Positions 1 to 7,704 of a stretch of DNA of 12,530 nucleotides are shown in pieces. The notes under the pieces were generated by a model. The model was given only the letters and a program-made list of their open reading frames with translations. It was not told where the DNA came from and made no database searches. Numbering within the stretch: the stretch's first letter is position 1; every line of letters begins with the position of its first letter. A program made the translations under genes and the position numbers. This DNA comes from Victivallales bacterium (GTDB lineage: Bacteria; Verrucomicrobiota; Lentisphaeria; Victivallales; UBA1829): contig JAEEQO010000073.1 of NCBI GenBank assembly GCA_016285335.1, forward strand, positions 1 to 12,530, written 5' to 3'.

Positions 1-29
1 ACCGGATTCAGGCCTCCCCGGAATCCGGT
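1..29 (-). terminator. Probable terminator stem of the giant Ig-like gene (cut by window edge)
   Basis: Positions 1-9 and 21-29 form a perfect 9-bp inverted repeat (ACCGGATTC / GAATCCGGT) around an 11-nt loop. It begins 14 nt past the stop codon of the minus-strand gene that ends at 43. A T-run for a minus-strand terminator would lie to the left of position 1, outside the window, so the stem is seen but termination is inferred. Confidence 0.55.
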
Positions 30-42
30 CCGTGTTTTCTGC

Positions 43-3000
43 TTATGCGAGCGTGGTCCAGCTGGCGTTCATGACACTGCCGAGCTTGTCGTCGAGCGCG
101 TCCGTCACCGCGGAGGAGATCGCGGAGGACGTTTCGGCGAACAGGTTGTCCTGCAGGACGTCGGACGGAGCTTCCGACATCGCCAGAGCACTTGCGAAAC
201 TCGGCTGGAACGTCTCGACCGACACCGTGTAATCCGCGCTGCCGCCATTCTTGGCGTTCGGGGATTCCATGGTAATGTAGTAGAGCGTGTCCCCGCTCAG
301 CAATGTCCTCGACATGGTGAACTCGTACAGACCGGTGTCGCTGTTGTACTTGAGCGCGGTCTTCTTCTGGACGGTCTTCAGGGAGACTTTGCCGCGGCGT
401 TCCGTGTAAGCGGAAAGCGTGAACTTCGCCTGGTCGGTGGCCGTGACCGAGAACACCACATTCGTGTTGTTCTCAAGCGAGAACCCGTAGTAGTCGATCG
501 TGTCGCCGTAGCCGACCCAGCCTTCGAGCACCGTGCCTTTCTGCGTGATGACATGCTTCTTTTCCTCGGCGGCACTGAGCGTCTTCCAGTTATCGTTGCC
601 GGAATCGTTCATCTTCGCCGGGTCAAAGAACGCGCTCTTGTCCGCATTGACGTCGACGTAATAATAGGCGTTTCCGCCCGACGCCGCGTTCGTGGACTGC
701 ACGGAGACATAATACGTACCCGATTCTTTCAGAAGCAGACCGACCGTTTCGATCATGTACTTCTCATCCGCGGTTTCGGCATTCTTGTTCTCCTTCAGCG
801 TCGCCGCCATAACGGACTTCAGGGAGTACTTGCCTTTCTTTTGCTCAAGAGAATAGACGGTAAACTTGACCTTATCGCTGGCCGCGACGTCGAAGACGAG
901 CTTCGCGGGACCGCTGATGGAGAATCCGGCGTAGTCGATGGGATCGCCGTAGCCAACCCAGTCGGACGCGATCCAGGTGTTATTCGGAGCGAGCTCGACG
1001 ATATGATCGCGGATATATTCGTTGTTCGGACCGGTTTTGACCAGATCCGACCAGTCGTCGACATCTCCGCCGATGGCGTCGCGGAAGAACACGGTCGAAT
1101 GCTCGCGGTCGTCATCATTGTCATAGACGTACACGCTGTAGAATGCTTCGTTCTTCTTTGTCGACTGCATGGAGATGTAGTAGTCTCCGGCTTCCAGCAG
1201 GAGCCGTTTCGTCTTCGCCTGGAACTCTCCGGCTATTGTATTCCCCTTGACTTTCGTCGTCTGGAGAGCCTTCAGGGAGTACGCGCCAAGCTTGTTCCGC
1301 TCGAGCCTGTAGATGGTGAACGTCGACACATCGCTGGCATGGATGGAGAAGCTCAGGTTCGCCGCTACACCCAGAGAGACCTTCTTGTAGTCGATCAGGT
1401 CGCCGATGCCGACGTAGTTGGTATAGACGTCATCTATTTCCAGTCCGGACAGGCTGTCAAAGTAGGTGAAATTCTTTTCGACAGACCCTTCCCGGTCGAG
1501 CTGGATGGCATCGCAGGTTTCATCAAGGAGCACCTCGTCGGCGTTCGTGATTTCCGTATTCAGCACGTAATTGTTTTTGGAGACCGCCTTGGTCACCCAG
1601 TTATTCCAGCCGTCGTCGGCGACGTCGTAGAAGACCGAGTCGGGTGCGAGCTGAATGATATAATTGATTTCTTCCTCTCCGCATTTCTGCGAATTGAAGC
1701 ATTTTACGGAGAAGAAGTAATCGCCGGCATCAAGCGTAACGAGTCCCGTTTTGCCTCTTTCGGGCATTTCCACGAGTTCGGACTTGAGAGACAGAGTCTT
1801 CCCGATCTTTTTCAGAGTCTGCTTGCCGTTCTTGTCCGCGATTTCGTACAGGTCGAAATCCAGATAAGTACCCGCGACGACGCCGAAATTGAGTTTCGCC
1901 GCATGGTCAAGCGTGAACTTGTAGAAGTCGACCGTATCGCCGAATCCGACCCAGCCTTCCACGTGGAAATCCTGGTCCATCTGAATCTCGTTGTACTCGC
2001 CTTTCTCCAGGCCACCGTCGTCATCGTTGTTGCCGTAGCGGTAGAACTCGGTCAGGCCCCGTTCGAGCTCGACGTTGTAGAACACGCTTTTCTTTTTGCT
2101 GGAGGGATTGACGGCGAGGAAGTACTTGGAGCCGTCATAACTGTCGGCCTCAAGCTGGATGTCGGTCGTGAGCGTGTACAGGCCGGTCTCCTTGTCCTTC
2201 TTGAGCGCCTTGAACCGGAGGCTTCTGATCGCGAGGACGGTACGTCCGTCGTCGTTTACGCTCTGGGTCAGCGCCACCAGGTTGATGCTCGCCTTCTCGC
2301 TCGCTGTAACGGTGAAGCACAGCCTCATGTTTTCATCCAGCAGGAGACGCACGAAGTCCCTCGAGTCGACATTTCCGGCTTCGTCCGTTCCGACGAAATT
2401 ATGCCAGCCGTCGACATCGATGGAGTGCTTCTTGTCGATGAGGACTTCGTCCTTGAATTCGTATTCCGGAGAAATAAGGACCGAGTTAAGATCTTCGTTG
2501 ACGGCGCCGGTGGTATTGTTGATCGCCCAGTCGTTCCAGCCGTCGTCGGCGTAGCTCTCCTGATCGACAGGTTCGTAGATGTTGTCCACGGTGTAAAGCG
2601 AGTTGGAGATATTGCCGACCGCGTCAGTGGCGCGGAACCAGACCATGCCGTTCCGTTCGAACCGAATCGGATCGGTGTACGCCTGCCAGGTTTCGCCGTC
2701 GAGACTGTACTCGCGGGTTACGGAATCTTCACTGAACGCGGCGGAGACGGTCACGATGCCGTCGGTGTCCTCCGTGACATCAGCGGATGCGCGCGGGGCT
2801 TCCGGCGCGACCTTATCGATGTTCGACACAACGAAGGTGGTCATATCGGACCCTTCGCCGTCCGCGTCCACGCAGGCGAAGTAGACCGTGCCGTTCTGGG
2901 TGAGCACGACGCCTGCGTCGGTGTAGTCGTACCATGAGCTGGTCGTGTTGATGGCGTACTTGCGCACAGTGGCGGTTTCGTCGAACGTCGCGTAGACCGT

Positions 3001-5586
3001 CACGTCCTGATTGGTCGGCTCGGTGATGTCCGCATAGGCGACCGGAGCGGCCGGAGCAAGGCTGAGCTTGTCCACAAGATAGAACGCGGAATTTGACACA
3101 TTGCCGGCGGCGTCCGTGCCGCGGAAGTACAACTTTTTGCCGACTTCCGTGACCGTGATCGCGCCGCTGTATTCCAGCCAGGTCGTGCCGTCGAACGAAT
3201 ACTCCTGTTTGACCGAATCTTCGCTGAACGCGGCGGCGATGTCAAGTCCCTTGCCGGCTGGCAGATTTGCGGCGGTTACGGTCACAGTCGGTTTCGTCGG
3301 GGCGACCTTGTCGATGTTCGACACGACGAAGGTGGTTACGGGCGAGTAGTTGCCCGCCGCATCCACGCAGGAGAAGCGGATGGTGTCGTTGTACTCAAGC
3401 ACGACGCCTGTCGATTCATCGTAGACTTGCCAGTTTCCGCTGCCGGCGTCGACCACGGCGTAGCTGCGCATGACGGAATCCTCGCTGAACCGCGCGTAGA
3501 CCGTCACGTTCTGGTTGGTCGGCTCGGTGATATCGGCAAAAGCGACCGGGGCGTCCGGCGCGACCTTGTCGATGTTGTTGATAATGATTTCCGTGACCGC
3601 CGAATAGTTGCCGTCGGCGTCCATGCTGCGGAAGTAGACCGTGCCGTTTTCGGAAATCGAGACGGCGATCGGGCCGCCCGTGAATACGGGTTCTTCCGGA
3701 TACGGCAGCCAGGTCTGGCCGTCCAGGGAATATTCGTTGACCGCGGCGGTCTCGTCGAATCTGGCGGTCACGTATACGTCCATGTTCGTCGGTTCGGTGT
3801 TGCCTGCGATGGCGACCGGGGCGGCGATCTTCGGACCGTTGTCGAGGACCGCGGCTTCGGACAAGTTGCCCGCGGCATCGACGGCCTGAACGCTCCAGCT
3901 CCAGTCGGAGGGATCGACCTGGACGGAGGCGAGCGCCGGGGTGACGTCGGAGCTGCCCACGGTCCCGTCCACGTCGATCGGGGTCCCGTCGTCACCGGTG
4001 GCCGAGGAGGGAATGGGGGCCGGGAAGTCAATGCTGAATTGCTTGTCCGTGGTCTCGACCGTGGTAATATTGCCGGAACCGTTCTGCCAGTAGCTGACGA
4101 TGTACTTGCTGATGCCGGAGTAATCGTCGGTGGATTCGGACCAGCCGAACGTGAGCGTAACGGAGCCGTCTGCGTTCTCGGTCGTCCAGGAATTGAGACC
4201 GGTCGGCGCAGTCGGCGCGACCTTGTCGATGTTGCGCACGGTGAAACTCGTCACATCGGACACGATGCCGTCCGCAGTCGTGCCGCGGAAGTAGTACGTG
4301 CCGTTGGCAGTCACGGTCAGCGTGACCGGTGCGGCGCCTTCGTCGGCCGGGATGACCGAGCGGGTGCCGCCGCCTGCCGTTGTGCCGTCGCCGTCTGTCA
4401 TCGTGGTCGTTCCGCCGCTCACGGGGGTGGCGATGGCGGTTCCGGTCGTCGGAAATGCCAGCCAGATCCGTCTGTCGAGGCTGTATTCCTTCAGATAGGC
4501 TTCATCGCTGTAGCTGACGCTCAGGACAACGTCCGTGTTGGTGAACGCGAGGATGTCGGCGGTAACGGTCGGGGCAGCCAGGCCGGTTTCGCCGCCGGTG
4601 GCGCCCGTAAATTCATAGGTCGTGGTCGACTCGTTGCCGGCGGCGTCGGTGGCGCGGAACAGCACCACCGTGCCGGATTCCGTGACCGAGATCGCGCCTT
4701 CGTACTGCATCCATTTCTTGCCTTCGAACGAGTATTCCTGATACACGGAGTCCTTGCTGAACGCGGCGGAAACGATCACGCCTTCGAAGGTGTCGGCCTG
4801 GGTCACGGAAATGACCGGGGCGTCCGGCGGGATCTTGTCGATGTTCGTCACTTCGTAGGTCGTGGTCGGGGAAGCGCTGCCCGCCGCGTCGAGACTGCGG
4901 AAGGAGACCGTGCCGTTTTCTGCGAACGGAATGCCGTTTATCCCGTCCGCATACTCTTCCCATGTCTGGCCGTCGGTCGAAAACTGGTTGACGGCGGCAT
5001 CCGAGTCGAAGATCGCGGTCACAAACACATCGGTGTTCGTCGGCTCGGTCGTGCTCGCACGGGCGACCGGGGCGTCAAGGCCTTCATTGCCGCCGACGGG
5101 GAAGTTTTCCGCTTTGTACTCGGCAAACGACTCGTTTCCGGCGGCGTCCGTGGCGCGGAAGAATATCTCCGTGTCGGCATTCATGACCGAGATCGCGCCC
5201 TCGTACTGGATCCACCGCTGACCTTCGAACGAGTATTCCTGAACGACGGAATCCTTGCTGAACGCGGCGGAAACGATCACGCCGTCGAACGAGGCGGCGC
5301 TTTCGACGGAAACGACCGGAGCGTCCGGCGCGACCTTGTCGATGTTCGTCACTTCAAAGGTGGTCATGTCGGACCCTTCGTCGTTCGCATTCGCGCAGGC
5401 GAAGTAGACCTTGCCGTTTTTGCTGAGCACGACGCCATTTTCAGTGTAGTCGTACCAGGAGTTGGGCGTGTCGATGGCGTATTTGCACACGACGGCGGTT
5501 TCGTCGAACGTCGCGTAGACCGTCACGTTCTGATTGGTCGGCGCGGTGATGTCCGCGTATGCGACAGGAGAGGAGGGTTTGCTCAT
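43..5586 (-). CDS. Giant modular Ig-like / PPC-like surface or secreted protein (1847 aa)
   Basis: This is a very large repetitive beta-rich protein, probably extracellular. Residues 6-1003 hold about ten Ig-like modules of 80-90 residues, often joined by NIDKVAPDAP, plus one FN3-like module at about 460-585. Residues 1060-1791 hold five domains resembling the bacterial pre-peptidase C-terminal (PPC) fold, with signatures such as WVGYGDxIDYxxF and LLxxGxYYxSVQSTN. The final 56 residues are rich in Ala, Ser and Asp. I chose the ATG at 5586 because AAAGGAG lies 6 nt upstream; a start 17 codons earlier has no such site. There is no signal peptide, no membrane segment and no LPXTG motif, so if it is exported, a C-terminal type I secretion signal is one possibility (inference). 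No catalytic motif is visible. It may be an adhesin or cell-surface scaffold; the function is unknown. The ankyrin gene lies upstream on the same strand. Confidence 0.93.
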   Translation of the reverse strand: MSKPSSPVAYADITAPTNQNVTVYATFDETAVVCKYAIDTPNSWYDYTENGVVLSKNGKVYFACANANDEGSDMTTFEVTNIDKVAPDAPVVSVESAASFDGVIVSAAFSKDSVVQEYSFEGQRWIQYEGAISVMNADTEIFFRATDAAGNESFAEYKAENFPVGGNEGLDAPVARASTTEPTNTDVFVTAIFDSDAAVNQFSTDGQTWEEYADGINGIPFAENGTVSFRSLDAAGSASPTTTYEVTNIDKIPPDAPVISVTQADTFEGVIVSAAFSKDSVYQEYSFEGKKWMQYEGAISVTESGTVVLFRATDAAGNESTTTYEFTGATGGETGLAAPTVTADILAFTNTDVVLSVSYSDEAYLKEYSLDRRIWLAFPTTGTAIATPVSGGTTTMTDGDGTTAGGGTRSVIPADEGAAPVTLTVTANGTYYFRGTTADGIVSDVTSFTVRNIDKVAPTAPTGLNSWTTENADGSVTLTFGWSESTDDYSGISKYIVSYWQNGSGNITTVETTDKQFSIDFPAPIPSSATGDDGTPIDVDGTVGSSDVTPALASVQVDPSDWSWSVQAVDAAGNLSEAAVLDNGPKIAAPVAIAGNTEPTNMDVYVTARFDETAAVNEYSLDGQTWLPYPEEPVFTGGPIAVSISENGTVYFRSMDADGNYSAVTEIIINNIDKVAPDAPVAFADITEPTNQNVTVYARFSEDSVMRSYAVVDAGSGNWQVYDESTGVVLEYNDTIRFSCVDAAGNYSPVTTFVVSNIDKVAPTKPTVTVTAANLPAGKGLDIAAAFSEDSVKQEYSFDGTTWLEYSGAITVTEVGKKLYFRGTDAAGNVSNSAFYLVDKLSLAPAAPVAYADITEPTNQDVTVYATFDETATVRKYAINTTSSWYDYTDAGVVLTQNGTVYFACVDADGEGSDMTTFVVSNIDKVAPEAPRASADVTEDTDGIVTVSAAFSEDSVTREYSLDGETWQAYTDPIRFERNGMVWFRATDAVGNISNSLYTVDNIYEPVDQESYADDGWNDWAINNTTGAVNEDLNSVLISPEYEFKDEVLIDKKHSIDVDGWHNFVGTDEAGNVDSRDFVRLLLDENMRLCFTVTASEKASINLVALTQSVNDDGRTVLAIRSLRFKALKKDKETGLYTLTTDIQLEADSYDGSKYFLAVNPSSKKKSVFYNVELERGLTEFYRYGNNDDDGGLEKGEYNEIQMDQDFHVEGWVGFGDTVDFYKFTLDHAAKLNFGVVAGTYLDFDLYEIADKNGKQTLKKIGKTLSLKSELVEMPERGKTGLVTLDAGDYFFSVKCFNSQKCGEEEINYIIQLAPDSVFYDVADDGWNNWVTKAVSKNNYVLNTEITNADEVLLDETCDAIQLDREGSVEKNFTYFDSLSGLEIDDVYTNYVGIGDLIDYKKVSLGVAANLSFSIHASDVSTFTIYRLERNKLGAYSLKALQTTKVKGNTIAGEFQAKTKRLLLEAGDYYISMQSTKKNEAFYSVYVYDNDDDREHSTVFFRDAIGGDVDDWSDLVKTGPNNEYIRDHIVELAPNNTWIASDWVGYGDPIDYAGFSISGPAKLVFDVAASDKVKFTVYSLEQKKGKYSLKSVMAATLKENKNAETADEKYMIETVGLLLKESGTYYVSVQSTNAASGGNAYYYVDVNADKSAFFDPAKMNDSGNDNWKTLSAAEEKKHVITQKGTVLEGWVGYGDTIDYYGFSLENNTNVVFSVTATDQAKFTLSAYTERRGKVSLKTVQKKTALKYNSDTGLYEFTMSRTLLSGDTLYYITMESPNAKNGGSADYTVSVETFQPSFASALAMSEAPSDVLQDNLFAETSSAISSAVTDALDDKLGSVMNASWTTLA
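214..2409 (-). repeat. Five PPC-like domain repeats with DDGWNxW linkers (coding)
   Basis: Within the giant protein, diverged domains lie at about residues 1060-1175, 1211-1313, 1391-1488, 1543-1647 and 1690-1791. The last four share a VGxGDxxDYxxF opening, a VxAxDxxxFTxY strand and a closing GxYYxSxxS segment; the first is the most diverged. Several linkers carry a Trp/Asp motif: YADDGWNDW (from residue 1012), VADDGWNNW (from 1322), and looser forms near 1507 and 1660. The unit is roughly 150-180 residues. The fold assignment is by motif resemblance only. Confidence 0.6.
2578..5571 (-). repeat. Array of ten Ig-like modules with one FN3-like module (coding)
   Basis: Two module types tend to alternate. 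Type A has EPTNxDVxVxAxFDE, a central Trp and an FRSxDAxG-like strand, and usually ends in NIDKVAP. Type B has VSAAFSKDSVxQEYSFEGxxW and FRATDAAGN. The order along the protein is about A-B-A-B-A-FN3-A-A-B-A-B, at residues 6-89, 90-172, 173-255, 256-338, 339-459, 460-590, 591-679, 680-765, 766-848, 849-930 and 931-1003. The pattern suggests growth by duplication of A-B pairs. The modules resemble bacterial Ig-like domains of surface proteins. Confidence 0.75.
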
Positions 5587-5592
5587 GGATGG

Positions 5593-5599
5593 CTCCTTT
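5593..5599 (-). promoter_or_regulatory. Ribosome binding site fixing the giant gene's start
   Basis: The minus strand reads AAAGGAG 6 nt before the ATG at 5586. This is a strong Shine-Dalgarno sequence and decides for this ATG over the upstream in-frame start at 5637. Confidence 0.85.
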
Positions 5600-5649
5600 G
5601 CTATGAGTATTTTGAGGTTAAAACAAGATAAATCCACATTTTTTCTAAT

Positions 5650-5677
5650 ACAATAGCACGGATAAGCTCAATTTCAA
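5650..5677 (-). promoter_or_regulatory. Candidate sigma70-type promoter of the giant gene
   Basis: On the minus strand, TTGAAA (5672-5677) and TATTGT (5650-5655) are separated by 16 nt. This would start transcription near 5643 and give a leader of roughly 57 nt. The match is moderate (5/6 and 4/6) in an AT-rich stretch, so chance is possible. Confidence 0.35.
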
Positions 5678-5711
5678 GTCATCCGGGAGACAAAATGGAG
5701 AAAAAAGCGCG

Positions 5712-5750
5712 GATTTTGCAATACGCTTGACATAAACCTCTTGCAAAATC
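5712..5750. promoter_or_regulatory. Perfect 10-bp inverted repeat: operator or terminator stem
   Basis: GATTTTGCAA (5712-5721) and TTGCAAAATC (5741-5750) are exact reverse complements separated by 19 nt. Each arm contains the palindrome TTGCAA. The spacer contains TTGACA (5727-5732) on the plus strand without a good -10 after it. On the minus strand the stem is followed by CGCGC and then six T (5701-5706), so it could end ankyrin-gene transcripts. It also lies about 35 bp upstream of the candidate promoter of the giant gene, so an operator is equally possible. Confidence 0.5.
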
Positions 5751-5752
5751 TC

Positions 5753-5777
5753 ATAAAAAAATAATCCGTTTTTTTAT
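5753..5777 (-). terminator. AT-only hairpin after the ankyrin gene (weak terminator candidate)
   Basis: ATAAAAAAA (5753-5761) and TTTTTTTAT (5769-5777) can form a 9-bp stem around a 7-nt loop. It starts about 53 nt past the ankyrin stop codon. The stem has no G-C pair, so it is a poor intrinsic terminator by itself and may simply be an AT-rich spacer. Confidence 0.25.
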
Positions 5778-5830
5778 CCGAGATCGGAAGAGGAACAGAC
5801 CGGAATATGACGATGAACGGAAGCGGAAGA

Positions 5831-7492
5831 TCACTTATCGTAATCAAGGTAGGTCCTGCCGTCGGAATCGGTGGCCTTCGGGTCGGCTCCGGCTTTCAGC
5901 AGAGCGTCCACGACTGCTTTATTGCCGGATTCGGCGGCATACATGAGCGCGGTCTTGTGCTTCGGTCCGTAGGAATTGGCGCCCGCGCCGAGCTTCACGA
6001 GCGCCTGAATGACTTCCGGCGAAGTCTTCGTGCCGGACGCGGCGTAGAGCATGGGCGGGAGCTTCACGAGCGGATGCCGGACCTTCAGGTCGACCGGGGT
6101 GGAGGCTTCCTTGCAGTCGAGCAGGAAGGCGTCGAGATTGCGGTCGATAAGGGCGAAAACGAGCGGGACCTGGTCTTTGACCTTGATCTGGTTCGGGTTG
6201 GCGCCGAGCTTGATGAGCTTGGCGAACGCCTGCTCGCGTTCGAGCTGGAGCGCGGCGATCACCCCCTGCGCGAGCATCGGGGCGGTCTTCTGTTTGCGGG
6301 CGGTCGCCTCGTTGAAGATGCGTTCGATCTCGTCGGGGCGGTCCTGTTTCGCAGCCGTCTCGATGTCAGGGCAGACGGGGAGCGTGGCCCCGAACGCCGT
6401 CAGCAGGTTCGTGACTTCCTCGACGCCCTTCATGTTCGCGTAGACGAGCGGGGTGCAGGTGGTGGCGTCGGGGTGGTTCGGATCCGCGCCGGAATCCAGG
6501 ATGAGGCGTACGGCGACGGGCTTTCCGAGCTCGACGGCGCGGATGAGCGGGGTCTGCCTGTATTTGTTGTCCTCTTCGTCCAGCGGGTCGTCCACGTCGT
6601 CCATCGTGCCGAGATGCTTTCTGATTTCGGAGGAATTGTCGGTGAGAACGGCGGCGTTGAACGTGAGGGTCGGCTTGCCGGTGAAGCCGGGCTTTTTCGC
6701 CTTGCGGGCGGCATCGGCGTTCTTCTGTTTGTCGGCCTCGCGTTCGAGCATGTAGGCATTGAGGAGCTTGACCCCCTCGTCTTCCTTGTGGGTCCGCATG
6801 TACTCGGCGAGGACGTCGGACTTGAATTCGACCTGTTTGGTGCTGAGGAGGTATTTCAGGATGTCCATGCGGTCGTTTTCACAGAGGATCTGCACGGGGA
6901 CCTTGCCCTCGAACCCGGGCAGATTGCAGTCCGCGCCACAGGTCATGAGGAGCTTGGCGAGCGCGAGGGTGTCGCGCTTCTGGGACGCCGTGAGGGTGGG
7001 GATGAAGCAGACGTATGCCAGCGGAGTGCAGGAGCCCTTGATGGTCTGCTTTGCGTCGATGGGATGCGCCGCGATCTTCTGGAATTTGCGGAACTGCGTG
7101 TCGGGAAGCTGGAAATTGACGATGCTGCCGTAGCGGATCAGAAGGTCCGTATGCTCGAGTTTGAGCTCGGAGATCGCATGGAAGATGACAGGCGTCTCCA
7201 TATAGTTGAGCCGGGTATCCAGATAACGCGGCGTGTGGGCATAGTTCGACAGCACGCGTTCCAGCAGGCTCGGAGCGCCGCGCCGGATCGCGGCGAGGAT
7301 CTCGCCGTATGCTTCGTCGCCCGCCTGCGCCGTGAACGGCAGGTTCGTGACGGTCCCGGCGGTCATCCCGCCCAGCGATGCGCCGTTCAGCGGCCCGCGC
7401 GTCACGGCACGGGCATGCAGAGCGGACGGCAGAACGGTGAACGCCGCCGCCATCAGAAGGGATAGGCTGCAGAGATGAAAACGTCCGGTCAT
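5831..7492 (-). CDS. Secreted ankyrin-repeat protein (553 aa)
   Basis: Residues 1-29 form a Sec signal peptide: Arg at position 4, a hydrophobic core (LCSLSLLMAAAFTVL) and an ARA site predicting cleavage after A29. The rest is mostly degenerate ankyrin repeats, at about 98-128, 155-222, 313-340, 346-372, 408-434, 441-468, 477-507 and 512-540. The clearest are TPLIRAVELGKPVAVRLIL and TALMYAAESGNKAVVDALL, the latter followed by KAGADPKATDSDGRT. A charged helix at about 248-270 separates the first group from the second. Ankyrin repeats bind other proteins; no enzyme motif is visible and the partner is unknown. The start at 7492 is chosen for the signal peptide and a GAGG 7 nt upstream; an in-frame GTG at 7594 would only translate the hairpin repeats. 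The giant surface-protein gene lies downstream on the same strand, so a shared envelope or extracellular role is possible but unproven. Confidence 0.92.
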   Translation of the reverse strand: MTGRFHLCSLSLLMAAAFTVLPSALHARAVTRGPLNGASLGGMTAGTVTNLPFTAQAGDEAYGEILAAIRRGAPSLLERVLSNYAHTPRYLDTRLNYMETPVIFHAISELKLEHTDLLIRYGSIVNFQLPDTQFRKFQKIAAHPIDAKQTIKGSCTPLAYVCFIPTLTASQKRDTLALAKLLMTCGADCNLPGFEGKVPVQILCENDRMDILKYLLSTKQVEFKSDVLAEYMRTHKEDEGVKLLNAYMLEREADKQKNADAARKAKKPGFTGKPTLTFNAAVLTDNSSEIRKHLGTMDDVDDPLDEEDNKYRQTPLIRAVELGKPVAVRLILDSGADPNHPDATTCTPLVYANMKGVEEVTNLLTAFGATLPVCPDIETAAKQDRPDEIERIFNEATARKQKTAPMLAQGVIAALQLEREQAFAKLIKLGANPNQIKVKDQVPLVFALIDRNLDAFLLDCKEASTPVDLKVRHPLVKLPPMLYAASGTKTSPEVIQALVKLGAGANSYGPKHKTALMYAAESGNKAVVDALLKAGADPKATDSDGRTYLDYDK

Positions 7493-7503
7493 AATGAAAC
7501 CTC

Positions 7504-7593
7504 GGAGACATAGTCTCCACTGTCGCAGTGCCGTGCTTCGCGACGGCAGGAGACAAAGTCTCCACTGTCGCAGTGCCGTGCTTCGCGACGGCA
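7504..7593. repeat. Two tandem 45-bp units, each with three consecutive hairpins
   Basis: Units 7504-7548 and 7549-7593 differ at one base (T at 7511, A at 7556). Each unit contains GGAGAC-3 nt-GTCTCC, then CACTG-TCG-CAGTG, then TGCCGT-8 nt-ACGGCA. Neighbouring stems touch or share one or two bases. On the minus strand the loop of the third stem contains GCGAAGC, a sequence known to form an unusually stable mini-hairpin. The units lie in the inferred 5' leader of the ankyrin gene, ending right beside its Shine-Dalgarno site. They are stop-free in the ankyrin frame (LPSRSTALRQWRLCL per unit), but I do not think they are translated. They may be a REP-like dispersed palindromic element. Confidence 0.85.
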
Positions 7594-7613
7594 CGGTAAA
7601 GATCTATCAGTTT

Positions 7614-7642
7614 AATATGATGCGGAAATCGCGAAAAATCAA
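7614..7642 (-). promoter_or_regulatory. Candidate promoter of the ankyrin gene
   Basis: The minus strand carries TTGATT (7637-7642), a 17-nt spacer and CATATT (7614-7619), each 4/6 to consensus. Transcription would begin near 7607 and include both hairpin units in a leader of about 115 nt. Confidence 0.4.
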
Positions 7643-7704
7643 GCGCAAAAACGCGGGGAAGTCATAAAAAACGAAGATTTGTCGCGTCCGCGGGCGGCGC
7701 GGGC

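Noticed and set aside
553..2937. Plus-strand open frame of 794 codons opposite the giant gene
   Set aside because: It is antisense to a protein with clear internal repeats, has no domain resemblance and reflects GC-rich codon bias.
3427..5631. Plus-strand open frame of 734 codons opposite the giant gene
   Set aside because: Same shadow effect: Arg/Gly/Asp/Val-rich, its repeats mirror the Ig modules on the other strand.
5727..5756. Rightward promoter using TTGACA inside the inverted repeat
   Set aside because: The best -10 candidates at 17-18 nt (CTCATA, TCATAA) are weak, and it would only read antisense into the ankyrin gene.
5807..7465. Plus-strand open frame of 552 codons opposite the ankyrin gene
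   Set aside because: The minus frame has a signal peptide, a Shine-Dalgarno and ankyrin motifs; the plus frame has no family features.
7493..7594. Extended ankyrin start at a GTG (7594) translating the hairpin repeats
   Set aside because: It would bury the signal peptide 34 residues inside the protein and has no good ribosome binding site.
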